A stretch of DNA of 64,000 nucleotides from contig JAJFPB010000004.1 of assembly GCA_020881915.1 (NCBI GenBank), positions 4,712,001-4,776,000 of the forward strand, written 5' to 3'. Below the pieces are notes generated by a model that did no database searches, was not told the origin of the DNA, and was given only the letters and a program-made list of their open reading frames with translations. Positions 11,077 through 23,132 of the stretch are shown one piece after another (the first letter of the stretch is position 1; each line of letters starts with the position of its first letter). Origin of the DNA: Paramyrothecium sp. XJ0827. Taxonomy: Eukaryota; Ascomycota; Sordariomycetes; Hypocreales; Stachybotryaceae. A program made the position numbers and the translations under genes.

Positions 11077-14000
11077 GTCTGAGATTACTGAAGTTTGGAC
11101 ATTCTCTAGATCCCTTCACAGCCGCTACCCTGCAGTTGATTTAAAGGAATGCCGGACGGCGGGCCAGTAATTTACAATACGGTGGTGGATACATTAGCTA
11201 CGGGGTTCTTTTTGAACCTGCCTCGGGGCACCTCTGACTTGCATTTCTGCATCAAAACCCTGCGATGCTCGAGCAGGATATGCCGGGACGAAGCCGTGGC
11301 AGCTCCATGCATGGCACTCACGTGAAGCGCCAGTTCATGCGGCCGAAGCCACCATTAAACTCTGGGCTGGTATGCCATGCTAACCCAGTTTTGGATCACA
11401 GGACAAAGCTACATAGTCATTAAAATCGTGGTGACTTGGAATTCACAGCGCCTCCATGGTAAGCTTACATTGTCGGGGCTCATTAGTAGAGTAGTGTTTT
11501 CGCTTGTAGAATCGAGCTGGAAACAGCAGTGTGGGTGGAGTTGACGCTTACTACGGGTCCAACAACTGATTGAACAATCTGTAAGCCGTAAGGCTGGTAA
11601 GAGGAGCTCCGTCACGACTCGCCCCCAAGATTTCTACGTCCTGATCGGGCGGACATTTGCGACGTGTGCCTCGACATGACGAGGGAGAATGCAGGAATGG
11701 CGGACGAGACAGCTGGAGAAGAACATGCTGAGCAGCGCTCGATCAGGGGCTACGTGCTAGGATTATGTTTAAACATTGCTACTAGCCACGCTCCTATTTG
11801 AGCACCATGTCAAACATGTGCAAGATCCTCTCGCTGTGTGAGGCTCATCGAGCTTGGGGGTTCAGCTCCCCATCACTTCAAGGATTGGGCAATGGCTTGT
11901 TGTGACAGCACGCAACACCATCACACAAGCCCAACCAGAGGTGCAGAAACTAGGAGGCACCTGACCTGGTCTGACCTACATGCGACGAATGGGGACGCTA
12001 AGGGCGAGTGGACCGGGTTATCCGGGAACGAGGCATACCGCCGTGGTGCTCTGTGGACAATGCTGGCACGACCTTGTTCAGAGTGCAGAGGGTAAGACGT
12101 CAGTGTTCGTCCTCGTCTCCTCGCGGCGCGGGCCCAACCAATACTCTCTGATGTGCGAGCGAAGAAGAAAAGTACACGTGTAACCGGTGAGGACGGGTTC
12201 GAGGAGCGGCTTGACGCCAATATCCTTGGCACCGCGCGCTGCTTTCAAGATGTTGTGACCCACTCCCGCTCACTCGGGGTCGATGGCTGCTGCCCTACGG
12301 TCGTAAACATTGGCAGGATAGGATAACGTTAGTGTGTGCTTGGCACCGTTCGCCGCCACAACTGCCCACGCCGCGGCGTCCATGGGGGCTGTGGAAGACC
12401 CTGACAGAGGCCCCTTGCAGTGCAGGTGGGCCCGGCTGGGATCCGCGTTGTGCGGATTGACTTGGGTATATTCCGAACGAGGCTTCTGCATGCCATGAGG
12501 GAGTCCAGGACCGGTCTGAGCGAGCTGTGGTCTATATGAGCGACCGGTCGAGGCCACGATTTCGCTTCTGCAAGGCCTTGCCGGCCAACAGCTCGGTAGC
12601 CCAGCGCGGGCCTCTCGGCGGATGGTTGAGATCGCGCAAGGATCAGGCTTAGCCAAAGATTGGCCCGAGCAGGGGGTAACGCGCAGGCGTTGAGTTGTGC
12701 CCCCGGGCAGCGATTCCTTCGGGGCAGCATCCGCCAGGCTGGAAATGACGGCCAAGGCGAAGAAGTTCGAATTGCCTGCGCTAAACACACATTCCGTTAA
12801 AGGCCTTTTCGTAGTAGAAAAAACCACCGGCTGCTCTGGGCAGATACAAATTGCTGGGGGGTAACAAAAGGTCCCAATCTAGCATTATAGCCAGTTCCTG
12901 TATGCCTTAGCGAATGACGAGAATGCACCCTCTTCTCAATCCGGAACAATTTGCCTAACCTTGCAGCTCTCGTTAGCTTCCTCAAGCATCGGACAATACC
13001 AGGGCCAGAACTGAGTGCTACGCTGCGCTCGCCTGCCGCGATTCCGGGCTGCGCTTCCAGCTCAGTTGCTGCCGATGCGTTTCATCCACGAAAGAATGCA
13101 TGAGAGTTGGTTCGAAGAGATGATGCTCATCATTAAACATTCCTTGGGAACTCATCACTTAAGTCGAGGCCATCTCGAGGCGATCCTCGTCTTGCTCTGT
13201 CTTGCCTACCGGTCCACGACAGACATACGTGCTCTGAGCGGACACAATGGCAGCGATCCGGCTGTCTTATAACCTCAACAATTGACGCTTACCGGCGGGT
13301 CGGTGAACATCCACAGCCACTCATTAACCTTAACTGTACAGATTTTCGGTACAGGAAAATTGTCCCGGCACATCGTCGGGGACCTTTGCCGTCATCCCGA
13401 TCACCCTGACCCGCGAGCCGATGGAACATTCTCAACGAAGCCCTGTGCTGATGAAACGATCTGTATTTAGAGCCGGACAGCATCTCCTGGGTCCTATCCG
13501 GACCCCACTGGGCGTACAGCCAGCATCCCAGACCGCAGCGCAGAATGTGATGTAATTGGTGAGAGCATGGCGGTAAGCATGGTTCAGCAACGGCAGCGTG
13601 GCTGAACATTACAGATTGCACCCTCTTCTTGCGAAATACGTAACGTATCGCGTACCCGGAACCCCGCTCGCCTCGCCCGAGTGTGGTAGCAGAGCGAGCT
13701 TGTGCCGTGGAAATGCATGGCTCTGGCCAACAGCAACAGCATGTTGGTAGGATAGGAATAAGCAGACGGACCTCGCCAGCGCCTCAGCCCGCGAGGCTCG
13801 ATCTCCTGCATTGTTGAAGATGAAGACTGTCCGGCCGCGAAGGCCTCTCGTGCCGCAGGACACAAGGCAAGCCAGGCAAGCGCCCAGCAAGTGTCAGACT
13901 GTGGCGACGAATAGTGCAGAATCCGCCGCGTGGGCGTCCGACAGAACCGCGACCGTGGATTCACTTCGCAGGCTAACGGAGAATAGACCCCTGTTACGGA

Positions 14001-14371
14001 CAGGGTAGAAGGAAGCACTGGTCGCCTCCCCGACGATGAGAGCGAGCATTCATTGTTCCGAGTGTACGGCCGCTGGTCGCACACCATCCAATGCCACTCT
14101 CTTAGATTGCATCGTATTGGGCGACCCGCAGCGGATCTGTCAAACCGAAGATACTGCATGCGCAGGCTGGGGTGTATTCTCTGCATCTCATATCTCGCAG
14201 GATAAACATCCCTGCCACCTTGAGCTCGTCCCGCCTTCGTCACGGCCAACGAACCGATATACCTTTACCTAGTCTGCAAACTCTCGGCGGACTCTCTGCC
14301 TCCGTTCATTCCTCTTTCGTCCCCAAGAAACCCTCCCTCTGCGCTAAAGACGCAGATATCGGATAGCCAAG
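11077..14371. other. Long intergenic region, no convincing gene
   Basis: About 3.3 kb separates the reductase from the AflR-like regulator. Several frames of 100-220 codons overlap on both strands (notably 12270-12827 and 13584-14249), but their translations are rich in Arg, Ser, Pro and Cys, lack domains, and do not join into exons. I see nothing that looks like a transposase or reverse transcriptase. Confidence 0.45.
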
Positions 14372-15936
14372 ATGTTTGGGACGCTGAGCTACGATGCGCA
14401 GAACCAAGAACCCGTCTTTGAAGCAGTCAAGACATTGCCAAACTCAATCACCGGAGCGGAACCCAGTAAACGGGGCTCAACGATCCACAAGGCTTGCCAG
14501 CTTTGCCGCGCGCGCAAGGTAAGTGGTAAAGGCCCGGTGGCACTCTTATCACGGGTTACAGTCCAGAGCTATCTACACCGCTGTGCTCTTCTGATAAGCT
14601 GCCGCCCGTTCTTCTGCACAATTGCTGACCTGTTCTGCGGCATTCTAGCTGCGCTGCAGCGGAGAACCATCTGGCTGCGAGAGATGCAAATCATCCTTCA
14701 GCATTTGCAGATACCCGCCCAGATCGTCACGACCGAGCAGAAGGCGTGATCCCACTTCCCCACGCAATGCGAACTCCAAAAGCCACGGCCCCCTCGCTGA
14801 TGGATACTTTCCTCCGATAGAGGGAGATCATCTGCCGAAGGAGGCACAGCCTCACACTTTTCTCTGGCACGACCCCGTTGCAGCAGGCTCGAGCACCCAA
14901 GACCTCCAATCTCTGTCGGCATCCAGATTATCAGCTACCGGTCAAGGGGTCACATCCCCCCAGTCTCAATCATTCTTAGTTGATGACTACGTATTCAACG
15001 CCGACGATTACAACTTCAAGGATTATTTTGGCGTTCCTTGGAAAGCCCAAGACATTTTCGAATCCAAGGCGACGTCAAATTTGATCAGTACACCCAATCT
15101 GAGCCTCCAGTGTAAGAGCCTCCCCCCAATGCTTCGTCATACTGCCGTACTATCAACTCGATCGAGAATCGACTGACAAAGCGATTGTAGTACCCGGACC
15201 ACCTTATGAGAAAGCCTCCTCTCACGAAGAACCTGGATCAAATTGCACTACGCCAGATTTGGAAGCCTTAGATCTTGTTGGCACAGACGCAATGCTCGGG
15301 CGCGCATGGTCAGTTACGTCTGTGGAGAGAACCCCGGAGCTGTCTTCTCGCGCTTCTCTATCACGAAGTACTTCGGTCGAGACGATCGGAACATATCGAG
15401 ACATCCATCGGGGTGATCAGGGCCGTCCCGAAGGCAAAGAGAATTGCCACTGTCTAGGCCAAGTGGCCCACCTTCTTGAGGAAGTCGAGGCTGGAAATGC
15501 CAAGATGAACGCAAGCATGGATGAGCTCTTCGAATGCACAAAGGAGCCTCTGAGCCGACGAAAAGCACTCTTGGCTTGTGCAAGTTGTAATTCTAGGCCT
15601 GAGTTTACACTTATGCTTGCTATGCTAGCCAAGTCACTTAGTGCCGTATGCCATAGACTGGTTCAAAGCCACTTGCAGAGCCGAGTTGAAGAAGATGGCG
15701 GAGACACAACTGGCGTCGGATGGCCTGATCTAAGACTAGGCATGTACTCGATTCAAGACTCAATGGAAAGATTTACAGTCGTGGAGGCTTTGATTACAAC
15801 GAAGCTGAAATACTTGCTCGATTTCACCACGAGCTTAAAGACTTGGGCAGAGGGACGTGATGGGGTGCAAGTGTTTTTGGTACAGGCTGAGGAGAGGGCA
15901 AGAGAGCTTCAGACTCAGATTGATCAAAGGGTTTAG
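14372..15936 (+). CDS. AflR-like Zn2Cys6 transcription factor (3 exons)
   Basis: Exons 14372-14518, 14649-15111 and 15191-15936 join in phase to give 451 aa. The first splice completes a full zinc cluster: KACQLCRARK joins LRCSGEPSGCERC, followed by a final Cys before RYPPR, so all six cysteines are present. The C-terminal half has the HCLGQ.. and CxxC-containing helical layout of regulators resembling AflR of aflatoxin clusters, with the LLACASCNSRPEF segment at about residue 310. The intron placed inside the zinc cluster is typical. Proteins of this type usually activate the cluster they sit in. This gene lies between the reductase and the isocyanide synthase pair, so it is the best candidate for pathway control. 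Family: confident. Target genes: inferred from position. Confidence 0.88.
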
Positions 15937-16461
15937 TTGACAGGGCGTTTGTTGATGTTCACGCTTATGGCGAAGGAAAGGAAAAGGAGTTCAAGGATGG
16001 TCCCCAGACAAAAGCAACCGCTAGGTGAAGCCGAAATTGTCTCGGCTTGCTTTCTCGTTGGCGTTATAACTTATTTTGTTTCCATTTCACTAACATTCTA
16101 TTACATTTCGAAGCTGTGAAAAGCTTGCTCTTGTCCGGAGTATATCACCCAATCCATTGGGGTAGAGGTTTATTTGTGGAGAAGGGAGGGTTTTCTTGTG
16201 AACGGTAACTTATTTATCACCTTTACGATAATGACAAGGTATGCAGAGAATGCGAAATCTATTTTGTACGAAACACGATTTAATACCCAGCTCCGTTTCG
16301 GCCGTTGATGTCGTTGTTGTAAAACCTGAAATCCCCCAAATCTATTTCCTGCTGTTGACCAAAAGCACCCTGAACGCCATCTAATTGCCCTGTAGGTCGC
16401 TGCAAATCTAAGAAACATGAAGCATGCCAACGATTCGTTGTTGAGAAAAATATGGCCTCAT
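15937..16461. other. Convergent intergenic region
   Basis: This spacer lies between the 3' ends of the AflR-like regulator and the isocyanide synthase. It is moderately AT-rich with no coding signal. It presumably carries both polyadenylation regions. Confidence 0.45.
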
Positions 16462-17686
16462 CTAGTTCTTGGTGGCAACTGACTTCTCCCTGAAGTAGCT
16501 CGGTCGGCCATCTTCCTCAACAATTTCCATGTTCGGATCAGCTTCAAAGTCTCCTTTGATTCCGCTAATCCACTCGCCATCGGCCATCTGCGCGACACTG
16601 CAGTGCCATGGGGTTGTGTAACCTGTCTTGGTATTCAACAAGCTCAGGGAAAGTTTGTGTTCGCCAGTGGATTGGTGGATTGAGAGGCGAAGGTGGTTGG
16701 GGAATGCATTCTTGCATGCTCCTGTGAAAGCCTATCGTGATGTTAGCGACAGATTCCATATGCGAATATCTAACACAAAGGTCTTATGGGTGATGATCGA
16801 ATGGGACGAGGTATTACTCACATAACCGCGAGTTATCATCTCCTTAGCTAAGAACTTGACGTTCCTCTTATATGCGTTGTTGCTTCGTCCCTTGCCAGCA
16901 GGGAAGACGTGCTGCAGGTCTGACTCAAGAAATCGGCAGTATCCACGATAGGTCATGAGAGTGTCGGGCTTAGTAGCGATTTCGTGATCAATGTCAAGGT
17001 CTTCCTTTCCGTATTTGTTCAGAAGCCATCGTCGGAAATTGGTAGCGTTTGCAACATATGCAATCTCGTCCATCTTTTTGGGGAGAGCGAAGTCGACTAG
17101 ATCACGGACGTCGGAGAAGCCAATGTGCACGAAACCCTTCTCCACGGCCATTGTTCGTAGAGCCTGGTCATACGCCCAGACGTCCCTGTCTTGAATGCTC
17201 AACAAATCTACAAGCACAGATGATGTATCAGCATGATGCTCTTTGTATAATCACTCTAGGCAGTTCTGAGTAAGACATACCGTTGTAGACCAAGCCGTCA
17301 GAGATGATGGTGACTTTGGCACCCGGCTCATATATCTCACCAATTCGAATGCACATGGTGTTCAGACGCTCCAAAGCCAGCTCCTCGGCTTTGTCGGGCA
17401 AGGATCCGAGCACCTTCTGTACTTTGTTTGCTGATTTGAATGGGAAGGCTGGGAGGCCCATCTCAAGAGGTTTACTCTCGTTGACGTATTGGTCGATGAC
17501 TGAGAGGAACTTAGGGATGCCAGCCGCAAGTCTGTCCGCTGTGTCGTCAAACTTATTCAAAGCATAATCGAAGATGATGGCCAAGATCTGTGTCGATACA
17601 GGAGAATCGCCGACCAAAAGGCTGGCGTTGTTTTCGACAGCGATAGCATGGCTGTTGTTCTTTGGGATAGGATGAAGGACTTGCAT
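16462..17686 (-). CDS. Isocyanide synthase, PvcA/DIT1 family (3 exons)
   Basis: Exons 17686-17281, 17207-16822 and 16731-16462 join in phase to give 353 aa. The first splice rebuilds ISDGLVYNDLL. Further family blocks are HIGFSDVRDLVDF and TYRGYCRFLESDL. These are characteristic of the DIT1/PvcA (isocyanide synthase) family, whose characterised members turn an amino group of an amino acid into an isonitrile using ribulose-5-phosphate as carbon donor. Length matches free-standing bacterial and fungal synthases. As I recall, in CrmA of Aspergillus fumigatus this domain is fused to adenylation, carrier and transferase domains; here the protein ends after the synthase domain with a normal stop. 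It is divergently transcribed from the gene encoding exactly those other domains. No PvcB-like oxygenase partner is seen. Substrate amino acid: unknown. Confidence 0.92.
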
Positions 17687-19085
17687 TTTGGATGATGGGG
17701 CGGTTATTAATAAGGAGATGGCGTCGTGTGTGTGGTTAGCAGGAATTATGGTACAGGCTTTTTGTGTCGTGTCTTGTTGAGGAAAGAAAGGAGATGAGAT
17801 TTGGACGGGAACGAAGCCGTTCTAAATACTAATTCCACCCTGATAACTCGGGGTATCTCGAAAGTGAGGTTGAACTGACACATCTAAACATCTTGACGTG
17901 AGCCTTTGGAGAACTCCGACACTATTGTGACTGATCGACGAGGCGACTCTCATTGCAGCCACAGAGGTGGACAAGACCAATCCGGATGGTCCCTGCGTGA
18001 ACGCTGCCAAGCGAACCACGAGGGTCTGACACGAGCACAGGTGGGTGGACCCTGAACACCCGGCTGACGGCCACGGCTTCTCGGAAATAGAGGTTGCTTG
18101 ACTCAAGCTATTGATCCTTCCCCGATCGCCAAGGGTCGAATCTCCCCTCTCCCTTCCATGATTTCCACCTTCTGGAAACGGTCGGCAGTAAACTTGACGG
18201 CTGCAACCTGCATACTTGGATTCGGCTCATACTCGGGCCTGCTGAAAAGATTGCGGCCCGAATTGCCCTATCGGGACGAGGAGGGCGGCGTAAGGCGTTC
18301 AGCTAGGGTCCCCGTCCACAACCCAGGGGAAATGCAAAATGGCGTACCGCTATGACGTTTGAGATCGGAAAGCAGCCGTCTCGTCTGGCAATTGGAGCGC
18401 AAATCTGACTGAGTTGACCAGGTTCATCAGGCTACGAGCGACTGTCGAATAGTACTATACAGCTAGGACGACTGGGAAGGCTGTCCAATTAGCACTATAG
18501 AGTTGGGACTGACACAACATGAAAACCCAATCTGTGTTTTCTTGACCTCCGGTCCTCCGGGTGATTCTAGACGTTCTAGACCACGCTTGGCTGTGATATC
18601 AAGATTTTACACCATGCGCCCCACAATGCAGCTGCCTTGGTTATTACCGGTTCTAGGGCCCATCCATGCAATAAGCTAGGGCTGAGGTCCGTGAGTTGGC
18701 TGCCCAAGCCACGAGAGTTTCAGCCGTCAGACCTCCGGCGGACCTCCATCAGAAGCTGTTCTGGCACGTCCTCCGCTTCTCGGGGTGCGTCATCAGCAAG
18801 CCGCAGGATCTGATGGCGTGAGCCTCATGGAAATGCCGTTCCGATGGCATGTTGCCGAATGGGAGGGCAGTCTAGGAGGAGAATTCCTCCGCTCAGCATA
18901 TGCAAGTGGTCGTGAAAAGGCGCAAAATTTCAGGGCTTTTTGTAGCCACTTCGTCACTGCCTTGGTTTGTGGCTGGATTTCGCGCATGCCAGGAAAGCCA
19001 TATATCGGCTTTAACACCTCTCTTCTGCAATGTAACAGTCCTCCCAGACACATCCAAGTCATTCAACACCTGCTTGCAACAAGTG
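17687..19085. promoter_or_regulatory. Shared divergent promoter of the isocyanide synthase and NRPS-like genes
   Basis: The 1.4 kb between the two start codons (17686 on minus and 19086 on plus) contains no gene with recognisable features. A frame running into the NRPS-like gene from 18900 lacks similarity to the adenylation domain, so I start that gene at 19086. Two imperfect copies of a block of about 29 bases lie at 18442-18509 (separate entry). Co-expression of the two genes from this region is inferred from their arrangement. Confidence 0.6.
18442..18509. repeat. Imperfect direct repeat in the divergent promoter
   Basis: A block beginning CTGTCGAATAGTACTATA at 18442 recurs from 18481 as CTGTCCAATTAGCACTATA. 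Both copies continue through a similar GxTxGGAC ending. The two agree at roughly three quarters of positions and are spaced 39 bases apart. They could be regulator binding sites or a decayed duplication; sequence alone does not decide. Confidence 0.55.
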
Positions 19086-22000
19086 ATGGCTCCACCCATT
19101 GAATACGGCAGGAGGTTGATCCCGCAGATCCTCGACGACCTTGCTGCGACAGAACCGGATCGCCTCGTCTACTCTGTAGCGAAGTCAGCGGACATCTCAG
19201 AGGGGTTTTTGGAAGTGACTGCTCTTCAGTTCAAGCGGGCAATCGACAAGATTGCGTGGTGGTTGCACAAGGAAATTGGAGAGAAGCCAACAATAGAGCC
19301 ATTGGGCTATATCGGACCTCGTCAGTTTATGCTTCTCTTCAATCTCAGATGGGAGGCTCATGCTAAGTGCTACAATAGATGATCTTCGTCATGTCTTGTT
19401 GACTCATGCTGCTGTCAAAGCTGGGTACACTGTAAGTTAAACACGGAAGCATCACTGCTCCAGAGCCCGTAGCTCATGACTTGAACCAGACATTATTTCT
19501 CTCACCAAAGAACAGCACCGAGGGAGCATCAGCGGTCCTGGAATCATCAAAATGCAATGTATGGATTCAGCCCGGGGAGCAGGCTATGATCCACCTTGTC
19601 CAGGACTTCGTAGAAAAGAGATCCATGAAAGTTCTCCATCTCCCAGAGACCGCCGAGCTTCTTGATGCTGAAGGCACGGCGCCTTACCCGTACAACAAAA
19701 CCTTTGAGGAGGCTGCGCAGGACCCAATCTGCGTCCTCCACACATCCGGGTCCACGGGTTTGCCGAAGCCCTCGGTGTGGTCTCATGGTCTCTTGGGTAC
19801 CATGGATGCCGTGCGGCTTCTGCCACCAACAGAAGGCGACCTTGGACTCGCTCCATGGACAAAAGGTTGGGACGAGAAGAGCCGAATATACTCGTCATTC
19901 CCAATGAGTCATGTACGTGATCCCCGGATGAATGTGGATGTGCTTGCTAACAAGCTGCAACAGGGAGCCGGAGTTCTCATGGATATCATGATCCCCGCGC
20001 TCTTTGGTCTGCACTGCATTCTAGGACCTGCTGGCGTCATTCCCAATATGGGTCTTATTGAATCGCTCGCAGAGCATGGGAACATCGGTATTTGGAGCAT
20101 GGTTCCATCCTTAGTGGACGAGCTTGGCGAAACTCCAGACGTACTAGCAAAATTCACCTCCTCCAAGTTCATATGCGCATCTGGCGGTGAGTTTGCCTGC
20201 TGAATACATAATCCTCTACCTTGCTGATTCACGTGGTAGGTCCAACCAGTCCTACAAGTGCTGGGAAAGTCAACAAGGCCATCCGCGTACTGAACCTTAC
20301 TGGGACCACTGAGGGTCTCTTCATTGGCAACCTTTGGGTAGATAGAGAAGACTGGCGATGGTTTGCCTTTCACCCTTGGTCAGGTTTCGAGTTCCGTGAA
20401 GTTGAGCCAGGTGTGTATGAGCATTGGATCCGCCGCAACGAACATTGGGAACTCTTCCAAGGCATTTTCCACACTTTCCCTGACCAGGATGAGTACAACT
20501 TCAAGGATTTGTACATCAGACATCCGTCCAACCCGGATCTTTGGGCCTACAAAGGCAGAAGCGACGATGTCGTGGTTTTATCCAACGGGTACAAAATCGC
20601 CCCGCTGGACACTGAGGCCTATGTCTCTACGCATGCAGCGGTTAATGGCTGTCTTGTCGTAAGTAGCACTCCATTCCACGTTTTCGATGACCTTTGTCAG
20701 TGCTAACAGCATGTAGGTTGGTTCTGGACAGGTCCAGGCTGGACTTCTCATCGAGTTGAAAGATCCTTCAGCAAGAAACAATGAAGAAGTTGTCGACAGC
20801 ATTTGGGCCACGGTGCAGGAGACAAACAAGTCTTCTATGCACAAGAATCAATTTCATCGAGATTACATCATGTTCGCCGAAGAGGAAAAGCCCTTTGTGC
20901 GCACAGATAAGGGCACCGTCAAACGACGTGCGACACTGAACCTCTACCAAGATTACATCAAGCGTTTCTATGATACACAAGAGGATGACAATACCGACAA
21001 CAAGTTCATAATCGACGTTGATACTGGTTCACTGAAGTCTGTCACTAATGCAATCTCGCATATCATTAGCTCGATGTCGCCCAACTTCGAGAATGTTGCA
21101 CCAGATGCCGATCTTTTCAATCTCGGTATGGACTCCCTTCTCGTTTTCCGGGTGATCAGAACAGTCCGTCAGGTAGTCGGACTTCAAGAACAACTTGCAC
21201 CTCGGCATCTGTATGCGAATCCCACCATTGCTAAGTTCTCTTCGACCCTCACACAAATAATTGCCGGAGCGAAGAACGGAGAATCTGAGCTTGACGGCAA
21301 AGTGGCGAAGATGAAAGAGCTGCTCGAAAAGTACAGGTCGCGACAATCAGCTAAAATGAGCCCATTTGACCTTATCATGCCCAAGCTCTACGTGAAACTC
21401 CTATTCTGTCTGCCTTTGAAGGCCGGCGCTAGTTTCGAACAGGCATTTGGAGGTTTGCGGGAGGGTCTTGCTCGACTTTTCACATTGGTTCCCGGTCTCG
21501 ATGCGAAAGTGTCGCACTGCGCAGACGACAAAGACGGCGGTAACAAGAAGGGACAGGTGCAGCTGCTCTCGCCTAAGTCTTCACCTTCGTCGGGGGGGCC
21601 CAGGCAATTGGTCTACCGAGACCTATCAAAAACTTTGTCTTCATTCGAAGAATTGAAGAAGACTGGCTTTGTGGCATCTGCCTTCCAGAAAGATGAGCTC
21701 CTGTTGGAAGCTCCCTGGTTCCCGCCGCATCCGACTGACACTATGATGGCACAAGCCAACTTCGTAGAAGGGGGTTGTCTCCTTGCGATGGGTTTCCATC
21801 ACTCATGCTTTGACGGATCAGGTGTTGTAACAGTCATCCGGGCTTGGGCAGAGTGTTGCAGGTTCGTCCAGGGTGATGCTACGGCAACATGCGACTGGAT
21901 AGACCCAGAAAGTATGAACAGAAGCTTGCCTCAGGTCCTTTGGGAACAGGAAGGCCATGCACGGCCAGCCGAGGAAATCGATCCAGCCACTTGGGGGTTT

Positions 22001-22846
22001 TTAGGCTTTTCTGCGCAGCAAGGAGCTGTGAAGCCACGCGAATCGCTCATGGCTGAATCGGCTCTTCCTCAGGCGCCTGCGCTTCCTCCATCGCCGGTTC
22101 TTCCACCACCCAAGCCGGAACGGAGTTTGGAATCCCATATCTTTCGAATCTCTGGAGAAAATATGGAGAAGCTCAAACAGGAGGTGGCCGCGGACCCCGA
22201 GGCAAAGGGGCCTGTCACATCAAGCGACATGGTACAGGCCCTATTCTGGCGCGCCACGATCAGAGCGCGTTACGAAGTGGAAAAGGCGAAGACAGGCAAG
22301 CCAGCCGGACCGGACAAGGTCTCCATTTTGGAGTTGCCGATTGACTGTCGCCCTTTCTTCTCGCCTCTGCTGCCCTCATCGTACATGGGAAACCTAATCG
22401 TCGTGAGCCGCCCTAACATGCCAGTGGAGACACTGTGTGCACCTGAGACAAGCATTGGGCGCATAGCTTTGGCAATTCGTGAAGCGACAGGATGCGTGAG
22501 GCAACCCCTGGTCCACGATGCCTTTACGCTGTTGAAGACTGTGCCAGACTACTCGAAACTGAGCTACGCGTTTATGCGGCTACAAGGCATGCACATTATG
22601 ATTACCAACTTGATGCTATTCCCAACAAGCGAGGCAACATTCGGTGGCGATTTCTTCGCCGACAATGGACAGTCCTCTGCGGTGCGACTTCTTATGGACG
22701 GCTTCAACTCAGCCTTCCGCATGTACATCATTCTTCCGATGCGTGAGGATGGCGGCGTTGACCTCGTGTTCGTGACATATCCGGAAGAGTTAGAGAAGCT
22801 TATGGAGGATGAGGAGCTGGCAAAATACGCCAGTTATGTAGGCTGA
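19086..22846 (+). CDS. NRPS-like protein: adenylation, carrier and HxxxDG acyltransferase (6 exons)
   Basis: Exons 19086-19320, 19379-19431, 19490-19912, 19964-20186, 20240-20658 and 20717-22846 give 1160 aa. All introns are 51-58 nt. Residues 1 to about 530 form an adenylation domain: LHTSGSTGLPK (SGSTG near 181), then NLTGTTEG, YKGRSDDVVVLSNGYKI and an invariant-type Lys in a DKGTVKRR loop. A carrier domain follows with FNLGMDSLLV; the Ser near residue 592 would carry phosphopantetheine. From about 650 to the end lies a transferase-type domain with HHSCFDGSG (HxxxDG, near 811), as in BAHD/trichothecene-acetyltransferase-like proteins. There is no reductase or thioesterase. The likely role is to activate an acid or amino acid, hold it as a thioester and pass it to an acceptor hydroxyl or amine. 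It lacks only the isocyanide synthase domain to match CrmA, and that enzyme is the divergent neighbour. Substrate is unknown. Confidence 0.92.
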
Positions 22847-22863
22847 CATGTGCTTGCTGGTCG

Positions 22864-22864
<1 letters not shown>

Positions 22865-22894
<30 letters not shown>
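22865..22894. repeat. Homopolymer run of 30 T
   Basis: Thirty consecutive T residues begin 18 bases after the stop codon of the NRPS-like gene. Runs of this length are slippage-prone, so the exact count is uncertain in any assembly. Confidence 0.9.
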
Positions 22895-22895
<1 letters not shown>

Positions 22896-23132
22896 GCGTT
22901 CGGAGTTGAAGATTACTTGTTTGCCATTGCCTTTCTAGTTTTATTTTTCCTTTATTTCCTTTTCTTTTGAGCTTAATAAGTATGAGCGAATGAAATTAGT
23001 AATTTACGACCGTTGACCTTGATTGTAATAAATGCATACTAAGATCTCAACACCGATCGATGCAGTCGCAACCATTGTGCTTCAAATGCCACCATCCGAG
23101 ATGAGAAACACCGGGCGGACTGGTTTAGTATT

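Noticed and set aside
12190..12215. A GGTTCGA word resembling a tRNA B box
   Set aside because: No matching A box, acceptor stem or anticodon arm could be folded around it.
11838..14249. Several overlapping frames of 85-220 codons in the gap between the reductase and the AflR-like regulator
   Set aside because: Translations are Arg/Ser/Pro/Cys-rich without domains, overlap on both strands, and do not join into exons.
13584..14249. A 221-codon antisense frame before the AflR-like regulator
   Set aside because: No domain or plausible protein composition; it overlaps the probable regulator promoter.
18031..18040. A word close to the copper-regulator (Mac1-type) core in the isocyanide promoter
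   Set aside because: The sequence CGAGCACA differs from the expected core at an important position and occurs once, so copper control cannot be claimed.
19913..19963. Reading the third intron of the NRPS-like gene as coding
   Set aside because: It is in frame and open (51 nt), but it has a GTACGT donor, a GCTAAC branch site and a CAG acceptor, and removing it restores the family sequence.
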